A stretch of DNA of 64,000 nt from NCBI RefSeq assembly GCF_022695595.1, contig NZ_CP074380.1, positions 2,163,501 through 2,227,500 of the forward strand, in the 5' to 3' direction. Under the pieces are notes generated by a model. The model was not told the DNA's origin and ran no database searches. It was given only the letters and a program-made list of their open reading frames with translations. Both the position numbers and the translations under genes were made by a program. This document shows, piece after piece, positions 57,856 through 64,000 of the stretch (the first letter of the stretch is position 1; each line of letters begins with the position of its first letter). Source of the DNA: Streptomyces sp. MST-110588 (GTDB lineage Bacteria; Actinomycetota; Actinomycetes; Streptomycetales; Streptomycetaceae).

Positions 57856-59970
57856 TCAGGTGACGTGCTGGTCGGCCGGGTGCTCGACGGCGGCCACGTG
57901 CCGCGGCGGCTCGGGGGCGCGGTCCGCCTCGCGCTGCCAGCCGCGCTCGCCGCGCGCCCGCAGCCAGGCCGTGGTCTCGTCCGGCGGCATGGCCGCGGCG
58001 ACCAGCCAGCCCTGTACGGCGTCGCAGCCCAGGTCCCGCAGCCGCTCCCAGGTCTCGTCGTCCTCCACGCCCTCGGCCACGACCAGCAGGCCCAGGGAGT
58101 GGGCCAGGTCCAGCGTGCAGCGGACGATCTCGGCGTCCTCGGTGTCCACGGCCAGCCGGGCGACGAACGAGCGGTCGATCTTCAGCTCGCTCACCGGCAG
58201 CCGGCGCAGGTGCACCAGCGAGGAGTAGCCGGTGCCGAAGTCGTCCAGCGACATCTTCACGCCGTGCCCGGTCAGCCCGGCCAGGGTGTCCGCCGCCCGC
58301 TGCGGGTCCTCCAGCAGGACGTGTTCGGTTATCTCCAACTGGAGCGAGCCCGGCGGCACCCGGTGGCGGGCGAGCCGGGCGGCCACCGCGCCGGCGAAGC
58401 CGGGGGTGTGCACGTCGCGCGGGGAGACGTTGACGGCGACCGGCACCTCCAGGCCCATCGCCCGCCACCTGGCGACCTGGGCGAGCGCGGTCTCAAGGAC
58501 GTACTCCGTCAGCCGTGGCATGAGCCCGGAGGACTCGGCGATGGCGATGAACTCGTCCGGAGGGACCCGGCCGCGCTCCGGGTGCACCCACCTGACCAGC
58601 GCTTCCAGCCCGGCCACATGCCCGTCGAAGCCGACCTTGGGCTGGTAGTGCAGCTCGACGTCCTCGGCGTCCAGGGCGCGGCGCAGATCGCCCAGCAGGC
58701 CCAGGCGGTCGGGGGTGTTGCCGTCCCGCTTGGCCTCGTAGACCTCCACGCCGCTGCGGTCCCGTTTGGCCTGGTACATCGCCACGTCGGCCCGCCGCAG
58801 CAGCCCTTCCGCGTCCAGGGCGTGGTCGGGGAAGACGGCGACGCCGGCGCTGGCCTCCAGGACGAGCGTCAGGCCGTCCAGGTCCAGGGGCGATCCGAGG
58901 GCGGCGACGAGGTTACGGGCCACCCGCTGGGCGCTGGTGAGGGAGTCGGCGGTGGGCAGCAGGACGGCGAACTCGTCGCCGCCGAGCCGGGCGGCCTCCG
59001 CACCGCGCGGCAGGGCGTGCCGCAGCCGGTCGGCTATCTGCAGGAGCAGGCGGTCCCCGGCGAGGTGGCCGAGGGTGTCGTTGACCGAGCGGAAGCGGTC
59101 GAGGTCTATCAGGACGAGGGCCGCGCGGGCGCCGACGCGCTCGGCCTCCTCCAGGGCGGTCCACGTGCGCTCCAGCAGCCACTGCCGGTTGGGCAGGCCG
59201 GTGAGCGGGTCGCGCAACTGCTCCTCGGCCCGGGCGCGGGCGATCCACAGGGTGGAGTCCAGGGCGATCAGGGGTACGGCGAACAGCGGGAGCAGCAGCG
59301 GGGCGTGTACGGCGGCCACCGCGATCAGCGGGGATATGCCGAGCAGGGCGACGCCGACCAGGGCCTGCCGGGCCAGCGCGGTGCGGGCGATGGTGGGCAG
59401 TCCGCCCGTACGCGGGGCCATGGTGAACCACAGCAGGGCGCGGGAGACGACGAGGTAGCCGGCGGCGGAGGTGAGGATCTCGGGGAGGACGGACAGGTCC
59501 CAGTCCACGGGCGCCCAGGGCACTTCGACGGAGGGTGTGACGCCGAAGGCGGCCAGGCCCAGGGCGGCGGCGCCGATGCCGAGGATGTCCACGGCGCCGT
59601 GCAGCAGCGCCTGCCGCCAGCGGTGGCGGCGGGCGGCGCCGACCAGGACGACCACGGCCAGGCTGACCAGGGCGGCGGGCACCCAGCCGTAGAGCAGCAG
59701 GACGGCCAGGGCCAGGGCTGCGCCCGAGCCCGTGCCGCCCCACCAGCGGTCACGGCCGAGGGCGACCAGATGTCCGACGATCACGCCGGTGAGGACCGCC
59801 AGCGACCAGCCGACGGCGCCCGAGGGGAACAGGGCCCGGCCGGCGGACAGCGTCCGGATGACACCCGTGAGGAGCGCGCCGCCGGCGGCCAGGACGAGCC
59901 CGCCGGGCAGTACGGGCACGACGAGCCGGCGGAGCCGCGACGCCGCGGCGGCGCTGTCGGTCGGTTTCAT
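57856..59970 (-). CDS. rmdB: Membrane GGDEF-EAL protein, RmdB type (c-di-GMP phosphodiesterase)
   Basis: A 704-residue protein with about six membrane helices up to residue 245, a GGDEF domain (ARLGGDEF, motif at 330-334) and an EAL domain. The EAL residues are all conserved: GLEALVRW (456-458), NVSPRD, EITEH, DDFGTGYSS, LKIDRSFV and VAEGVEDD, so it should hydrolyse c-di-GMP. In S. coelicolor RmdB, recalled from the literature, is an active phosphodiesterase affecting development. ATG 59970 follows GAGAGG; an open frame further upstream lacks support. ligA lies upstream in the same direction. Confidence 0.9.
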   Translation of the reverse strand: MKPTDSAAAASRLRRLVVPVLPGGLVLAAGGALLTGVIRTLSAGRALFPSGAVGWSLAVLTGVIVGHLVALGRDRWWGGTGSGAALALAVLLLYGWVPAALVSLAVVVLVGAARRHRWRQALLHGAVDILGIGAAALGLAAFGVTPSVEVPWAPVDWDLSVLPEILTSAAGYLVVSRALLWFTMAPRTGGLPTIARTALARQALVGVALLGISPLIAVAAVHAPLLLPLFAVPLIALDSTLWIARARAEEQLRDPLTGLPNRQWLLERTWTALEEAERVGARAALVLIDLDRFRSVNDTLGHLAGDRLLLQIADRLRHALPRGAEAARLGGDEFAVLLPTADSLTSAQRVARNLVAALGSPLDLDGLTLVLEASAGVAVFPDHALDAEGLLRRADVAMYQAKRDRSGVEVYEAKRDGNTPDRLGLLGDLRRALDAEDVELHYQPKVGFDGHVAGLEALVRWVHPERGRVPPDEFIAIAESSGLMPRLTEYVLETALAQVARWRAMGLEVPVAVNVSPRDVHTPGFAGAVAARLARHRVPPGSLQLEITEHVLLEDPQRAADTLAGLTGHGVKMSLDDFGTGYSSLVHLRRLPVSELKIDRSFVARLAVDTEDAEIVRCTLDLAHSLGLLVVAEGVEDDETWERLRDLGCDAVQGWLVAAAMPPDETTAWLRARGERGWQREADRAPEPPRHVAAVEHPADQHVT

Positions 59971-60126
59971 TCCGATACCTCTCACAGCCGGCTGTGCCCG
60001 CGCCACGGCAGGCGCACACCTCAACAGTAGGCCGCAGAAGGCCGCCACGGGCAGCGATCGGCGGCGGTTGCCCGAATGCGGCCTGGCCACCCACACCTAT
60101 CTGGTATGCGCCGAATGGGTGACCGC

Positions 60127-63389
<3,263 letters not shown>

Positions 63390-63523
63390 CCCGAGAGCCT
63401 AAATCGTCACGGCGACGGCGCCACGGCGCGGGCCCGGCGAGAGCCCGATGCGGTCTTGATCCGGGCCCGGTGCGGGTCCGGTGCGGGGCCCTTGGCGAGA
63501 ACCCCTGACCGCGCCGCCCCCGC

Positions 63524-64000
63524 TCAGCCGCGCCGCTCCGGATTCCGTACGCCCGCCCAGGCGATGACCGCCGCCAGCCCCAGCACCCCGGCCGCCATCG
63601 CGAAGGCGAGTGCCGCGCCGCCCTGGCCGCCGCCCGCACCGGTCAGGACCGCGCCCATGCCCGCGATGCCGACGAGCGAGCCGACCTGGCGGTTGGCATT
63701 GAGGGTCGCGCTGCCGATGCCGGCGTGCTCGCTGCCCGCGGCCTCCATGAGGATGCCGGTCATGGCCGGGGCCGCGATACCGCCGGCGAAGTTCGTCAGC
63801 CCCAGGGTCACGGCGAGGACCCAGTACGGCAGGTCCGGCGAGAGCAGCAGGAACAGGACCAGGTAGCCGGCTGTGCTCACGACCAGACCCGCGGCCAGCG
63901 CGGTCCGGTCGCCCAGCCGCGGCCCGGCCTTCGCGTACAGCATGTTGCCGAACGGGAGGACCAGGACGGCCGGGAGCATCTGGAGGCCGGCGGCCACCGG
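63524..64000 (-). CDS. MFS transporter, C-terminal part
   Basis: Only the last 158 or so residues are in the window; the gene continues past base 64000. Five hydrophobic helices are seen, including LQMLPAVLVLPFGNMLYAKA, TALAAGLVVSTAGYLVLFLL and LAVTLGLTNFAGGIAAPAMT. ATLNANRQVGSLVGIAGMGA is the segment typical of the 14-helix DHA2 drug:H+ antiporter group. It ends with VRNPERRG. Substrate unknown. Confidence 0.85.
   Translation of the reverse strand, partial: PVAAGLQMLPAVLVLPFGNMLYAKAGPRLGDRTALAAGLVVSTAGYLVLFLLLSPDLPYWVLAVTLGLTNFAGGIAAPAMTGILMEAAGSEHAGIGSATLNANRQVGSLVGIAGMGAVLTGAGGGQGGAALAFAMAAGVLGLAAVIAWAGVRNPERRG

Overview
The window is a stretch of a Streptomyces (or very close relative) chromosome. 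The DNA is strongly GC-rich with third-position G/C codons, many genes start at GTG, and several families are typical of the genus: a cvn conservon, an acyl-CoA carboxylase beta/epsilon pair, BldD-network style GGDEF/EAL proteins, and Tat-exported enzymes. From memory, the order of the core genes matches the S. coelicolor segment running from the cvn1 conservon to ligA. Genes such as the PL8 lyase, the DUF4360 protein, the sugar dehydrogenase and the GH18 chitinase look like strain-variable additions.

Layout. 1-3.2 kb: 3' part of a conservon (sensor kinase fragment, roadblock protein, DUF742 protein, small GTPase). 3.3-6.1 kb: secreted DUF4360 protein, accE and accB. 6.4-8.9 kb: Tat-exported polysaccharide lyase 8. 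9-16.8 kb: citramalate synthase with a candidate isoleucine attenuator, an MHS-type transporter, a TetR/SDR divergent pair, ilvE and leuB. 16.9-24.6 kb: purple-acid-phosphatase-like enzyme, a 43-aa conserved protein, the proline catabolism operon with its divergent PucR-type regulator, a DUF523 gene split by a small TIR element, and a CGNR zinc-finger protein. 24.6-29.7 kb: ABC-F ATPase with a structured leader, a Tat-exported alpha/beta hydrolase and a PRC-barrel/DUF2382 stress protein. 30-38.8 kb: serA, ilvC, ilvN, ilvB (with a leader-peptide attenuator) and cdgC. 39-53.5 kb: mostly accessory genes (2-hydroxyacid dehydrogenase, aldo/keto reductase, sugar dehydrogenase lipoprotein, LAL regulator, MMPL transporter, chitinase, LLM oxidoreductase). 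53.7-57.3 kb: gatC-gatA-small membrane protein-gatB. 57.9-64 kb: rmdB-like c-di-GMP enzyme, ligA, a MetE-like methionine synthase and the end of an MFS transporter.

The unifying theme is branched-chain amino acid and serine synthesis (cimA, leuB, ilvE, serA, ilvC, ilvN, ilvB), with two leader-peptide/terminator arrangements visible, upstream of ilvB and of cimA. Two membrane-bound c-di-GMP proteins lie 19 kb apart: one with a degenerate EAL domain, one with both domains intact.

Six genes (PL8 lyase, phosphatase, serA, ilvB, cdgC, hydroxyacid dehydrogenase) each carry exactly one apparent -1 frameshift at a run of four or five C/G. Adding one base restores a whole-codon, full-length protein in all six, so homopolymer under-calling in the sequence is the likely cause rather than gene decay. 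In contrast, the DUF523 gene is truly interrupted, by a 163-bp element with terminal inverted repeats flanked by TA. No tRNA, rRNA or CRISPR array was seen.
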